From NCBI RefSeq assembly GCF_050948215.1, contig NC_135153.1, positions 9,576,058 through 9,640,057 of the forward strand: a stretch of 64,000 nucleotides of DNA. The letters run 5' to 3'. The notes beneath the pieces were generated by a model, which was not told where the DNA came from, searched no databases, and saw only the letters and a program-made list of their open reading frames with translations. Shown in pieces: positions 11,595 through 23,874 of the stretch (position 1 is its first letter; every line of letters begins with the position of its first letter). Origin of the DNA: Halictus rubicundus. Lineage: Eukaryota > Arthropoda > Insecta > Hymenoptera > Halictidae. A program made the position numbers and the translations under genes.

Positions 11595-13610
11595 ATGTCC
11601 TTTTGTCTCGTCAAATCTGCAATTAGTTTCTCACAGCCGAGCGTGCAATGGAAACGCCTCCCTCCCTCCCCGCTCGAGACGCAGACGAAAAGCGTTTTGT
11701 TCGGGGCAGCCGCCGCCGGCGCAAAAACCTAGCACTGCTTGTGTTTTATCATGTGTTGTTGGCAGTGGGCCACCTGCACGCACGACCTCACATCGCTATT
11801 TGTTGGTTTCCGTCTCGTTAGGTGGAAAATCTATTTCTTCTCTCGTCGGCATTGTGCGAATCGGTTTGTACCGGGTTTGAAACGCTCGCCGTATCCATAT
11901 CCCGAGATTTCACGGGAACCGAAAGAGGGTAAAAGGTATGGAGATAGGAGAAAAGAAATTGCCCGACAGAGAATCGAGTGTTGCGCGATTATTGTTAGCA
12001 ATCCTTTGCTTTCCGAAAACGCTGCGCAAGCAATATCGGGTCGAGACTTTGCTGTTCCCCGGCTACAGTCATTACACATTTATTATTTGCTTTTGACCGG
12101 TACTGATTTCTGCTCGTTTTGCCACGTAATCGTTGCCGCGTGAAATATTAATTCAAGCGCGAAGCAAACGGTGCGCTTTGCTTTGAACAGGCCGTGCAAT
12201 TTTAGAAACGTAATAGCTTACTGCGATGAACGTTTACGGTACTAATATTTTATTCGAAGGATGCTGAAATTGTTTAAGGTATATTTTGAAATATTCTTTC
12301 CAAATTTTTCTAACCTTCGTTATATTGATTCTGTGTTTGCAATGGAATAATCTGGGTCCAAAATTTTTAAGCTATCTTCTTTTTTCAAACAAATATGTTT
12401 TGCCAACATTTTCATACATTGTAAATCATGTACCGATATTCCTAAATTTTTAAAATCTTTCTACTGTTTTAAATAACACCCAATCAGTATTGTCATTAGT
12501 GCATAAAACCAGCAGGCTATTTACCATATGCATATTTATTCTAAAAAATTATAAAAATTGAATCTAGCATTATAACTGTTTCCCTGTTTAGTTCGTATAA
12601 TCGAGGTCCTACTGTATTTCAGATACTATTTTTTGTTAATTTTCCTTAATTTCACATATGATTGTATAAACTCTTGTGAGCTATTTTTTATTCTACTTTC
12701 GGACGATTGTATTCGAACAATCGTACGTCGTTCGTAACATGTCAATTGTTCTAAGCAGTTGGGGAGGAAAGGCAATAGACTGAACAAGTCTATGGGTTAT
12801 CGATACTTCCATTTTCAGTCAGATTTGCTCCATTTTCTTCGCAAGTTTAGATTCGCAATATCCTGAAAATGGTTGGACATCAATTGTATATTTGATGGGT
12901 TGTTGAACTTGATTCCAATTGTACGATTTAATTAAAATGTGCGTATATATAAAATTCCATTTCAAAAATAAAATTCGTATCTCGCATTTCATGAATCAAT
13001 AACACGAAAAATATTCATGCAGGCCATACTTTTTCGTCTCTTTGTGTCGCTTAATTTCTATATCTATATAAATTTTTTTATTCAGAATAAGATTTCTCAT
13101 ATTTGTATAATAAATTCTAGTTTATGTGTACTGTTCAGAAAACACCGGGAATATAGTTGCTATATTATAAATACAAGGTTCCAGGACGCAATTTCCACAG
13201 CAGCTTTGCAATTCATTATTTTATGATAGAATTCAATTTTAACTCTATATAAATTTTAATCATGATGTGCTACATAACCTAATTCTCACGAAAACACAGC
13301 TTGTCCTCTCGTTAACTTTGCAGTTTATTTTCACACACTATTGTTTACTTGAATATCATACAATATGTAGTTGTTAACACTAGATGTATGGACCACCAAA
13401 TCTTTATAATTTTAATAATAGTGAATTCAAAAATTTGGGATCAGTCATTTTGACAGTTCTTACAGAACACTGATAATAATAAGCTAATTATTAACAAAAA
13501 AACACGTGAATTTTTTAAATATATTTTACCATCACTGACAAAAGTTTAGTTTAAGCAGAGAAAGAACGATATACAGAATGATTGCACGAACGATTTGCTA
13601 GAACGATATA
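11595..13610. other. No gene seen; CpG-rich at its left part
   Basis: 11.63-12.15 kb is CpG-rich (GCCGCCGCCGGCGC at about 11709) with overlapping frames of 134 and 82 codons on opposite strands, neither recognisable. It may be a regulatory or untranslated segment. From 12.2 kb the DNA is AT-rich and featureless apart from the piggyBac-like end at 13374. Confidence 0.4.
13374..13470 (+). mobile_element. Possible solo piggyBac-like terminus
   Basis: TTAACACTAGATGTATGGAC at 13374 resembles the terminus of the nested element at 31739 (TTAACACTAGGTTTACGGGA). About 65 bp downstream, CAGTCATTTTGACAGTT recalls that element's GTCAAAATGACGGGTT. No matching right end with TTAA was found nearby, so this would be a truncated relative. 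Confidence 0.35.
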
Positions 13611-13793
13611 CAGTGATTTCTCTATATATGTCGCCGAGGCATGGCCGATAAATGTCGCGGAATTATCCCCACTACCGCGGAGTATACGCCGTGAGGGGTC
13701 ACGAAGCTCGAGCGGCCTTGGACGCCGAGAAGTGTAACCATAACACGAGTCGGACGATACACGACGCTGTTGACATATATCGAGAATTCACTT
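13611..13793 (+). mobile_element. TA-flanked MITE, subfamily A, internally shortened
   Basis: It starts CAGTGATTTCTCTATATATG after a TA and ends ATATATCGAGAATTCACT, with the last base pair decayed (CACTTTG in place of CACTGTA). The interior has the GTCGCGGAATTATCCCCA and GAAGTGTAACCATAACACG landmarks, but part of the segment near the right end is missing relative to 18375-18569. Confidence 0.85.
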
Positions 13794-14496
13794 TGAACTC
13801 TACCAAACTGCTACCAAGAACGACAAGGTAAAAACGCGAAGGAAAGAATCGGTCAGTTAGGGAGGAGTACGTAAACAAATTCGATTTCAATTGAGTAATT
13901 ATCGGCCATCGATTCGCTCTTTCTCCAGTTAGAAAACCATTGTCGTCGGGGGAAGCACGGCGCAGCAGCGGTTCGATTGCAACGAATAATCCTTTTATCT
14001 TGTTATTTTTGGCAATTTAATTCGTTCGTCATACGCTCTGTTCACGGTCTACTCTCTCGCAATCAGCAGTCGCTGGATTTAATGACGTTATCGAGGAACC
14101 GTGATTGAAACAATATTTGTTTTGCACTTATTAGCAATTAGTCGATATCGTATTTCCTCGGACGTGCGTCAGCCTGGTTTTTGTATTAACTTTTAATTCG
14201 ATTAAAAAATCTGCAGGCCAAGCTCGCTCGTTGTTTTTCTAATTGCACGAGGTTACAAACCGTTCCGGTTCGGTGTGCATACAACATTCATGTACGAAAA
14301 CACGCGATAACCCGCTGTAAATTTCACATTTATCCAAACGAGCCGAGTCAATAAACGTGCCAATGAACAATACAGGGCACCTATAACAGGTCACCTGAAC
14401 AATTCGGTTGATGTTCGTGATGGACAAAATTGTGTCAGACGAAACTTGCGTGGTTTCGACGGTGACATAATTCCATCCTAACAGTTTGCTCGTAGT
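13794..14496. other. No gene seen
   Basis: Unique-looking sequence. A 91-codon minus-strand frame at 14239-14514 has no recognisable motif and runs into the repeat at 14497. Confidence 0.4.
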
Positions 14497-14527
14497 TGGA
14501 CGCGTAGAGGACATATGAAGGTCAACC
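14497..14527 (+). repeat. Dispersed 31 bp repeat, copy 2
   Basis: It matches 743-773 with one mismatch (ACATATG here, ACGTATG there). Here it lies about 25 bp left of the element starting at 14553, which has no counterpart near copy 1. Confidence 0.6.
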
Positions 14528-14552
14528 CCGTTTTTTCAATCAGAATGATATA

Positions 14553-14740
14553 CTGTCCCGCTAGGTCAAAGGTGGCACTCGCTCGCTCCGCCTATCCCCA
14601 CCGTTGACGCTCCAGTGGGCCAATGATTAGGCTTTGACGTCACACGCTGTATAGTACGTGCAACCGCTTTAGCCAATGGAGCTGCTAGAGGCGTGTCCCT
14701 TCCACTCCGACCAATCAGATTTCTTGTGCGGCACGCACAG
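14553..14740 (+). mobile_element. Short TA-flanked element with CRE and CCAAT motifs
   Basis: The segment CTCGCTCCGCC, TATCCCCACCGTTGACGC, TCCAGTGGG, GACGTCACACG recurs at 43.18-43.24 kb. The right end TTCTTGTGCGGCACGCACAG followed by TA matches the ends of the larger element at 42710-43301. The left end (TA then CTGTCCCG) matches only weakly, so the left boundary is tentative. The interior holds CCAATGA, CCAATGG and CCAATCA motifs and a perfect TGACGTCA. It encodes nothing and is probably a MITE of the same family as the 42.7 kb element. Confidence 0.6.
14635..14642. promoter_or_regulatory. TGACGTCA, full CRE-type site inside a repeat
   Basis: The octamer TGACGTCA is the consensus palindrome for CREB/ATF bZIP factors. 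It is kept in the related element at 43233-43240. Binding here is not shown; conservation within the family may just reflect common descent. Confidence 0.4.
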
Positions 14741-16849
14741 TACTTTTCTGTGTCTAATAGGGAGTTTTGAAAGGCGTACAGTTGACCCACGACTCAAGGT
14801 CATTCAAGTTCGGTGAAGGTCAACTCCGATGGGAAATATTTTACTTCGTGGAACTACGATAATTTCGTTAAAAAAAGATAGTAGAATAACAAATTTGGAC
14901 TGATTTTAAATTTGTGTATGACACAGCAGGTGGAAAACTGAGGTGGCGGATCGGTTAGTCTCTCGTCCATGAAAATTGAATAATAACAAGCGCGTGGAAT
15001 TGAAGTAGGACAACGTTGATAATGATGCTTTGCATTGTAACACGGAAACATGTTCAGGACCTGACGATATAGTCACTCGACGTTGAAAGGTGTGCGAGAG
15101 AGAGAGAGAGAGAGAGAGACAACGTAGATGCTATTCAAACTTTCATTGTATAATCATAAAGAGGAATGCTTACTTGTCTCCTTAACCAAGGACCGTCTTA
15201 TCACTTTGCTCCGGGAATGACATGGCCCAAATGTTTGCACCCCGAAGTTCTGCCGCGCTCGTTCAGTCATTCCCGTGCGATGGCTGGTGCAATTGCATTC
15301 TGGATAGTGTCCTTGAGATCGTCCCGCCGAGGGGTTGCAAAATTGTAAACATTGCCCTTTTTGATTGCGTGTTATAAGTTCAAACAGCGCCTGCGAGGTA
15401 TCTCGGGAAAAGTAAGCAGACTGAACGCATTTCCGGAAAGCTGGCAACGCTTTAGAAACATGATGACGCCGGCTTAAACCTACTTACGTTTCCGCTTTGC
15501 CTTCTGTGATCATTTCAACCAGATAACGAGTACTAAACAGGCGTTGATAGGATCGTGCCTGTTCAGCAATATTAGAGTAAATAATATTTTTCTCGCCCGT
15601 GTGAGAACGTGACGGTATTAATTAATTATTCACAGGAGAATAAACAAAAGTGTATGGTTTTGCCATGTGTATTATTGAAACGGAGTTATCTGGAACCTGC
15701 TTGAGAACGTTTTGGGATAGCATGACAACTCGAAAGCTATTTTCATTGCTTCGGCGTACACGGTGGTTGAAAAATAAATATAGGTCAAAGATCTTCGTGA
15801 GAATTACTTTCCAACGAGAACGTACAGAAATTGACAGATGTCACTTCAGTATATTTCTGGAGAGATTGCATGCTCCTAAATGCTGTGTCATGGCTACCTG
15901 TCATGTCACACTTGTGAAGTTATTGCTGTGCCCAAGCAGAACACACCTGACACTGTTCTCATTAAATAGCCTCGAAATACTCTAAAAAGTTGTTCGGCAA
16001 AGCAGACCTGCCAAATTCGATGGAAGCACTTTTGTATTTTCGTTTCCCGATAGGAGCTAATAATAAGTAAGGTAAACTAAGATGATTAAAAATAATCAAA
16101 CGCAACACCAATCGACAGATGGAGCTTGAAGCTTTTCATTGGCGTGCTGTATTTTTGCACAAACCGGTTATAAAGAAGGTTAATGAATAACTGTGCAACT
16201 GTAGATGCGAGATGCTGTTCATATGAAAGGTATTACAAACTTCTCTGTGGTTATGCCGTAAATGGAATTATGCGGAGGAAGCATGCGTGTGTAGTAGAAG
16301 CTATGCTTACAATAGGAGGTGACTCTACTTAAAAACGCGAGTTCATAAAATAAAACAGAGCTTTATTCTGAACGACGGGGCTTCCACTAGCAGATTACCT
16401 CGCAATTTTCCTCCGCGATCCTTTTTAAAGCTTGAGATGTCGCAACAGACGCGATAAAATTAGTTTCATTTTTTCGTCGGAACGACGCTGCCGACATGGC
16501 GGGCCACAAAAAATAATTTGCTTGATGCGAAATGTTCTTTGATCTCTTGAATCCTTAAGTGCTCGGACGAAATCTCGAAGATTTTGCAAATGAAATTTTA
16601 GTAAAATTGCTTTTCGAAAAGCGCTCTTCAGCTTCTCTTCTCAGTGAATTTAAAATCGAAATTTTTGACTAAATTTACATGTATATCCATAACTTGTTTA
16701 GATTTACAAAAAGGTATGTTTTTAAAATTTTTATTATTTTTTGAATTTTTTGAAAAATTGTTTACACATTATCTAAACTAATTCTTTCAATACCTCAACA
16801 AAATTGAAGTCGTTTGGTCCGCTGCTGGAAACGTTATCCCTCTTAAACG
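14741..16849. other. No gene seen
   Basis: CGGGAATGAC (15212-15221) is perfectly inverted at 15266-15275 inside a CpG-richer patch with frames on both strands. A 111-codon plus frame at 15650-15985 is unrecognisable. The rest is AT-rich. Confidence 0.4.
15096..15119 (+). repeat. (GA)n microsatellite
   Basis: About twelve uninterrupted GA units. Confidence 0.95.
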
Positions 16850-17130
16850 AGCGTCCGAATATTTTTGTCCAACGTTGCACCAGAATTCGAAATTCCTTTC
16901 ACGGTTTTGAAAGGTGAAATACAGGAACATAATCGCAGCCATTAGTCTTGTATTTTTCCTCATTTTCTACGACCTACAAAATGTTATACTATACAAGACT
17001 AATGGTTGCGATTACGTTTCCGCGTTTCACCTTCCAAAAATATGAAAGGAAATTCTCGTTAGTTATGAGACGTGTTTGCGACGTTGGTTACAATGTTTTG
17101 TCCCGACAAAATATGAAAGTGTTATTTTTA
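16850..17130. repeat. Foldback element with long imperfect arms
   Basis: About 49 bases at 16903-16951 (TTTTGAAAGGTGAAATACAG at the left, ATTAGTCTTGTAT at the inner end) are reverse-complemented at 16990-17038 with roughly seven mismatches. The spacer is a 38 bp loop. Weaker pairing continues outward: a shared TTCCTTTCA block, then a CCAACGT(C/T)GCA block and a TTTTGTC block, so each arm may reach 80-100 bp. It could be a decayed foldback MITE or a hairpin RNA locus. It has no coding potential of note. Confidence 0.75.
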
Positions 17131-18374
17131 AAAAGGAACTAATTTGGGATATTTGATTGGCTGACTAATTAATCACTTAATAGACTCACAGGAAAACCGA
17201 TTTAAATATTATGAAGTCTGTATTTTCACTCTTAGTTGACCTTGTATGACCTTGGAACTGATTGTGCTGCATATGAGCGAATTCGTCTTGACTCACGCTT
17301 TCGTATGATATTAAGAAGCATTCTATTTGAAAAACTGAAGGTCACCTTCGTTTCCCGAGGAATAATATAATATAAATATAAAGAATTGCAACACCCTGTA
17401 TATGACATGTTCTATCACCGCGTGTACTGTGATAGTTGATAGAAATATTTTCCACGGTTGACAATATGATTAATCACAATGGCAGACACTTGATTTGTTT
17501 GCCCGAATCATTTTTGCAGTGGTAGTACGTTCGACCGATTGCCGTACAACAAATTCAGAATTCCGTTCCATTATCCGTCCGTCATCGGCAGATACCTAGC
17601 AATGAATTCTTTGTCGATCGAGGATCAGCGAACTTCAACCGTTTTAGCGGAAGGGTTGTCAGACTGGAAATGACGCGGTCATTCGGGACAAAGTTTCCGT
17701 AATTGCTTTTGGCAGGCCCGTTCCTTTATCTCTCGGTTCTTTCACCCTAAGTATTCCAGTACGCGCGCAACTGCCGCGAACTTCGTCCGTTTCCCCTTTC
17801 GCTTGCACGTACATTAACGACCTTTTGTTACGCGTCCTAAAAACCTTCTTTCACACCTTTGATTCTTCCCTTTATCGACTGCATAACTGAACTGGCACCG
17901 GACTTCCACGAAATGCTTTTATTTATGCTCGAACAGTCGTGTTGAAAAACTGTGCCACGCCGTTTTTAGTCACCAGCGACGACCATGACCGAGAAATATT
18001 CTGATCGTCGACAAATCAACAACAATTCATTAAAATTCATATTATCTAATATTTAGTTACATTTCCGCGTTATTTTTCCATGATATCTTAATTTTTTATG
18101 GTTTGACTCTGTCCAAGAAAAAAAGGTTTAAATAATTGTTTCGAATAATGTATAAAATGGTTTTAAAAATGGTTGGATGATTTCGAATAATCGGGAAGCA
18201 GCTAAATATGCTTTGGAAGATTACATCCGACGTATCGACAGTTCGGCGATTCTTATTGACAATCTCTTATTGACAATATTGTATCAAATTAACGGCTCGA
18301 ACTGCAATTATTTTTGCAGCTGCCTGATATATCTTGTCCCAGTTACGCGATACAGTTCGCCTCGTTTTATAATA
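17131..18374. other. No gene seen
   Basis: Unique-looking sequence with a slightly CpG-rich patch at 17.75-17.83 kb. No frame above 67 codons. Confidence 0.45.
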
Positions 18375-18569
18375 CAGTGATTTCTCTATATATGTCGCCA
18401 AGGCCTCGATGATAAACGTCGCGGAATTATCCCCACTGCCGCGGGACCACGAAGCTTGGGAGGCCTCGTACACCGAGGAGTGTAAACATAATACGGCTCG
18501 CGTATGTCTCCTGGACGATACGCGACGCTGACAAGTACCGTGTTGTTGACATATATCGAGAATTCACTG
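18375..18569 (+). mobile_element. TA-flanked MITE, subfamily A, best-preserved copy
   Basis: The left end CAGTGATTTCTCTATATATG and the right end ATATATCGAGAATTCACTG are inverted copies, each bordered by TA. Internal order: CCAAGGCCTCGATGATAA, GTCGCGGAATTATCCCCA, TGCCGCGGGACCACGAAGC, GAGGAGTGTAAACATAATA, CGTATGTCTCCTGGACGATA, GTGTTGTTGACATATATCG. It is 195 bp and makes a good reference for the family. Confidence 0.9.
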
Positions 18570-21500
18570 TATTCGTAAGTACGTTCAATATGTTCGTGTC
18601 GACTTACCTTTGAGCGAATTATTTTACAAAGTAAAAAAGAAGCTGCTACCTTTTTTGGTTTTAGTGGACCGAATTTTGTAAAATTTACTATTTCTCTTGA
18701 CATTTCCATGCAATATAATTGTCATTTATGAGAAATTAATAGTATCAACAACAAAAAAAGCAGTTTTATACGTACAGGATAATACGACATGTATGATCAG
18801 TGCCACTCGGAGATTTCGAATATTGATTAGCAAACATGTGTGTAACCCGATTAGGTATGTGGTCGTAGATGGATTTACAGCCATTAAGCACTCGGCATTA
18901 GAACTGGAGTTTTTCATGTAACGATTATGGTTTGCAATCATGCCGCGCATTATCAAAGCATTCAGCTGTGAGTTAAATAGCCGTTTCATGAGGTACCATT
19001 CTATGCTGTTGTGGCATTGGCTGCAGCGAAGCTCATTAAATTACCGATCAGGAAGCGATCTAATTATAGTTTAATGGCACGAACTCTTTTGTGTTGTTAT
19101 CAACAGTTGCACTCCATTCGCTCAATTCGTATCAAAATTTCAGTTCCTTAGCTTGTAATACTCGTCACTATTACATAACCAATTTTCTTTTTTATAACCA
19201 CAACCCGCGTTTAATTATTGCCTCGACTTTATGCAAAATAAAAAGCTTCCGCACCGACAGCAGGAAGCAGGAGTTCAATATAAAATGATTTCATCGCTCA
19301 GTCGTTTGAATGAACTAGAAATAATATAACAGTGCTTATAAATGATTTATTGGTTCGTGCTCAGTCCACCCATTTCGTTCATGATTGCACGAAATCCGCA
19401 GTCTATTAATAACTGATGATTGAAATAATTCTGACCAACAGTTGTCGTGAAAAATTTCGAAAAGGTTCAGAAGTAAAGGGTTCGGTAAATATAAAATAAA
19501 TACAGAAGGTTCAATGCGATGTAACTTGGTCTCTCTTCGCTATTTACAATACATCAAAAAGCCACCACTTGTGTGTGAAACATCGGCAAAGTAAAAAAAA
19601 AATCAATCTCTTTGATACATCAAAGGAAGTTTCATGAATTCAAATTTCGCGTTTTTTACCGAAAAAATCTCGCCATACCGATTTCCAATGGCGTGGCACA
19701 ATCGGAACCGAAAGAATATTTCTCTTCAATCTTTCAAGCAATAACGTACACCACGGGGAAACGAATCGATTGCCAATATTTCGGTTTTAATATATAATAT
19801 ATTTCTTTAATCTTTAATTTTGGCGTAAAATCAGTTTTTCATTGAAAATATGTGATATTTTTTGCTAACGTATATGCTACATTGTGAAAATGAAATTTTG
19901 TATACAGTATTAATAGAAACTTATTTAAAATAACATTTTTCCGTATTAATATCGAATATTCGAATCGATGCGAAGCAGTACGTTGTTTATTAATTCGAAT
20001 TCCACTTAGAAAAATGACTATAGTACAAAAAAATACATATTCAAATTTGTCATGTATATTTTAAAACTTTGAACATTTTTATAAATCGCAAATATACTAA
20101 ACTTGTCTATGAATAATATTATTCTTGCTAATCGTGATATTTCAAGGTGATTTCAAAGTTTCAAGGTGACCTTAGTGCTTTGAAAGGGAATGCCATGAAT
20201 CTCACGAAGGAAAATTAGTAGTGAAATAATAATAAATAAAATGAAATGAAAAGACAAGTGCAAATATTGTGTGGGGTCTTATGTTTTGTTAGTGAGAGTG
20301 AATGTAATCTGTAATGTTGCAGGTACGAATTATCGTAAACACACATTCAGAGTGTGTTTTCATTTCGTTAAGAAGAAAACATTCTTAACGGGGCAAGTTT
20401 ACAACGGGCAGGGAAGCCGTTCAAGGCAACAGTTATTAAGAGCGTTCAATTTAGGTAAAACCATAAAGGCAAGGTTGGCTCCAACATTATCATCTCGATT
20501 CTTTTTCGTTGCCATTTTATCTAGTGGACTAGGTAACGGCAGATTCGGGCAAAGTGCACCAAAGTATAATGGTATTTTTAAAGGGGCAGGTATTTTCAAC
20601 TCTTGAACAGAAAACACCATTGAATTAATCTCCGCGGAGAGGGGAAGAGAGGCCAATTCCGCGAGAATTACTCCTTCGTCGGAGTGTTCAGTGCACTGTT
20701 CTTGTCGCTTTATTAACTGACGTATATATCTTCGCGAGCAGGAAGAACGAATTTTCTCCTTTTGCATTTTCTGCGAAGTGTACAGCGCCTAGATTACGTC
20801 CGCAGCATTTCACCCGAAAACGTCGAAAAATTGGTACAGTCCAATAAAATAAATAAATGTTCAATTTTATTCGAAATAAATCAAAATCGAGCAATTCCGA
20901 GACTTCGAGAAGCTGTTACAAGAATGTCGTGCGAAATATTTCTGAAGAGGCAAAAGCGTACACGGTGCGAATCCGAGGCATTTTCTTACGCGCAGGTGCA
21001 AATTGCATACCGAAAAAGATAAACCGAGACTTTAAACACATTTCTCTCTAAATCATGTTTTTCAAGTTTCCGTGCACGACATCTCAAACACGGCGCGAGC
21101 TGCTAACTTCGTTCCTTAAAATTATCAAAGGCAAAACTTCTTCTGCCAAGCTGAATCTAAAAAAGATTCAAAATTGAATATTCTCTTATCAGAGAAAAGG
21201 GGAAGAAATTGAAAAGATTTAATGGGAACTTTCACGTGACCCAATTTTCTAATTTTTGGTTTTATTTTCGTAATCAATCTATGAACAGCGCATACGTTAT
21301 TATTACAAGTATATAAATGTTTAGGAAATTTTCATTTGTATTTTCAAGAGAATTACTGAAGACCATACTGTTTGAAATTATGTAATAGCGTGTTTTACGT
21401 CCTTTGCGACACTGTTTTACAAGCAAGCAGAGCATCGAAAAATATTCGACAGTTATTTTTTCGTAACTGTCCGTTTGCATGTTTACACGCCGAAAATAGC

Positions 21501-22758
21501 CTTTAGAGTTGGGATGAAAAAACTATTTCAGGAAATATCTTGAAAAATAATGAATATCGAAAAACTGATATAAACAAAAACTGCTCGTCTTTTTAAAATT
21601 GATAAAGTGACGTAAACGAAACGTTGGAATATATTTAGGTCAGCTTTATACATGTAGCTTGAATGATCCCGTTTTGTCAACATTTTTCAACGCTTTGTCT
21701 CAATATTTTTCTTTAATTTTTACCATATTATTGCAATAGAAAAAATAAATATTATTAGTTTTATAGTAAAGAATAAAAATTCCGACTGCTAATATTTGCG
21801 ATCATTTGTAATTTTTAGGTAAGCATACTTACTGCAGGATAATTGCATAGTACAACAAGAAAAAAGATTCTGGTGTACATTAATTTTACGAAGTGATTAA
21901 TATTTTGTTTGAAAGAGTCGACAATGAATATTTAAGTCGTCTATTCTTGCATATCTTCACCGTTGCCTCGGCTATTAATTTTTATTTTGTGCCAGATGGG
22001 TTTCACTCCTAGCTGCTATTTTAAAGTACATATTTTCTGATGATTATGCAGATTTCGCCCAACTATGCGCCACGAGTCACGCAACTGGGAGGGTATATCT
22101 CTTTTTTGGTCAGAAAAGAAAAAAGATAGTGAACGAAAACTTGGATACCGTCATATGGTTTGGCTTCCCATTACCTTGTTCTTTTTTTTTTTTGCCTGCA
22201 ACTAACGACATGCATGCAAACTTCAGTTATCCTTTTTCAAAACGGGATTGCAGTTAAACTTTTCCACACTGTGTATTTAAAACGATTCTAGCAGACATCT
22301 GAACGGTAGATTTATAAACAATTACAACAAACACTATCTTCATTCTGTCTTAATAATAGTCATTATAATAAGGTTCAATGTGACTAGATGCAATATGAAA
22401 GAAATTAAAAGCATAATATTAAATAGATAATTTATCGTAAACCACGATAATTCAATAATGACTAAGAGATGAACGTAAGCAGTGGTCCAATAATCGCTCG
22501 ACAGTGACCATACTCGACCATACACCAGCCACGCCATAAGCCATAAGCCGTCCACGCTTCTTGCAGTAGTAGAGGTCAGTGCCAACTGCACTCTCGTACT
22601 TGCGATATCAATTTCGAACATCCGAAAATCAAATATCGTGATACATCGTTGCATGCTGGCTCCAAATATCAGGCAAGTTTATTAAACTGCATTCAAGACC
22701 TCGGTCTTGCTGACAATGCCAGAAAAATTCGGTCGTTACACTTTTCATGATGACAATT
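18570..22758. other. No gene seen; longest repeat-free stretch of the left half
   Basis: 4.2 kb of AT-rich sequence. The longest frames (111 codons at 20271-20606 plus, 122 codons at 20399-20767 minus) overlap each other on opposite strands and show no recognisable domain. I see no tandem or inverted structure worth listing. Confidence 0.45.
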
Positions 22759-23192
22759 GAAAATTCCATAGACGCAAGCTCCGCGCTTAAAGCCACTCAA
22801 CTTTAAACACGCATAACTTTCGGACTGATGATCTCCTGGGATGTAAACTTGGATTTTTGGCACGTTCTCGTCAAGATGTACAGAATCATATAGAAAACAG
22901 TTAAAAATTTCTGGGTTTCCGAGCTGAAGTTTAACCGAAAATTGAGTCGGAATTTTTCTGTCTCGGAACAAAGCGTCGAAAGTCCATGGACACAAGCTCC
23001 GCGCTTAAAGTCGCTCAACTTTAAACACGCATAACTTTCGGACTGATGATCTCCTGGGATGTAAACTTGGATTTTTGGCACGTTCTCGTCAAGATGTGCA
23101 GAATTATATAGAAAACGGTTAAAAATTTCTGGGTTTCCGAGCTGAAGTTTAACCGAAAATTGAGTCGGAATTTTTCTGTCTCGGAACAAAGA
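22759..23192 (-). repeat. Dispersed repeat A, recent 218 bp tandem duplication
   Basis: Two head-to-tail units of 218 bp (landmark GACRCAAGCTCC at 22771 and 22989) differ at only a handful of positions. Each contains ACACGCATAACTTTCGGAC, TGGATTTTTGGCACGTTCTC and TTAAAAATTTCTGGGTTTCC. The same core recurs singly at 26.8, 30.5, 59.1 and 61.2 kb. Minus-strand frames of 100 and 128 codons cross it, but 218 is not a multiple of three and other copies carry stops, so I read it as non-coding. Confidence 0.88.
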
Positions 23193-23804
23193 GAGGTCCG
23201 TAATTGTGCCTAGTCCTACGCCATTTCATACATCGAACCCGCGTTTCATAAAGCGTCGAGTGTCACGCGGGTCGACTGTAACAGGCGTTCCGCTGAGTTC
23301 ACGCGAATCATTAGCGGGCAATGAATTCGCAATGAGATTCTTGTCAGCGGCAGCGACGCCGGTTTCGATATACCTTAAAGCGCGCAGCGCGGGAGACACG
23401 TAAGACCTTTTGCACGTTCAAGGGAATCAGAGTACACCTACGTCGGCGTAATTGTGTTTGTGCCGTGAATCGTGACTTGTTCCACACTGGATTAGCGTTA
23501 ACAGGATAACGATTGTTCCTCGAATCGAATCGACGACTTCGAAAACTGAAGGACGACGTCGACGACAACGTTCCCTCGGCGGTGCTGTGTTCAACGTTCG
23601 CGACATTGGTAGTACCGACCGAATGCTTCCTCAAAGTCAATTTGCACGTTTCTTTTTTGCTCGACGGCGATTTCTCCGCCTTCCGAATGACAATTCGTCT
23701 TAATACCACCCGTAACTCGCCTTAAACGATACTACACGATTTACGTCTTTCACGGCAAGCTTCGAATCGCGATCACTTCTAACGGGTTGTTGAACAGCGA
23801 CGCC
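23193..23804 (+). promoter_or_regulatory. CpG-rich promoter-like block
   Basis: Sharp rise in CpG (AGCGCGCAGCGCGG, many CGACG words) directly right of the tandem repeat. Overlapping 121-codon minus and 70-codon plus frames have no domain. Together with the possible exon at 23805 it could be a promoter and 5' untranslated region on the plus strand. This is inference from composition and position. Confidence 0.25.
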
Positions 23805-23874
23805 ATGCGCCTCCGTGAGAACCCCATGCTGCTTTCGAAACTCGGTCCCATTGCTGGACAATTAAAAAGGCACG
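23805..23874 (+). CDS. Possible short first coding exon (low confidence)
   Basis: ATG at 23805 in the context GACGCCATGC opens 23 codons (starting MRLRENPMLL) plus one base, followed at 23875 by GTGAGC, a good splice donor (CACG|GTGAGC). Without splicing the frame stops within a few codons after the donor. The frame is also open upstream to a stop at 23688-23690, with no earlier ATG. No acceptor or downstream exon could be tied to it, and the peptide is not one I recognise. A chance ATG plus donor in GC-rich DNA is a fair alternative. Confidence 0.15.

Noticed and set aside
20271..20767. Opposed frames of 111 and 122 codons
   Set aside because: They overlap on opposite strands, have no recognisable domain and lack splice or start context; chance is sufficient.
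22791..23070. CTGATGA within repeat A as a hammerhead ribozyme core
   Set aside because: The following helix would have a two-base loop, the GAAA of the core reads GTAAAC, and no cleavage-site strand is in place.
22693..23189. Repeated LGNPEIFN-type peptide as a conserved protein domain
   Set aside because: Other copies of repeat A have stops in this frame, and the 218 bp tandem unit shifts the frame.
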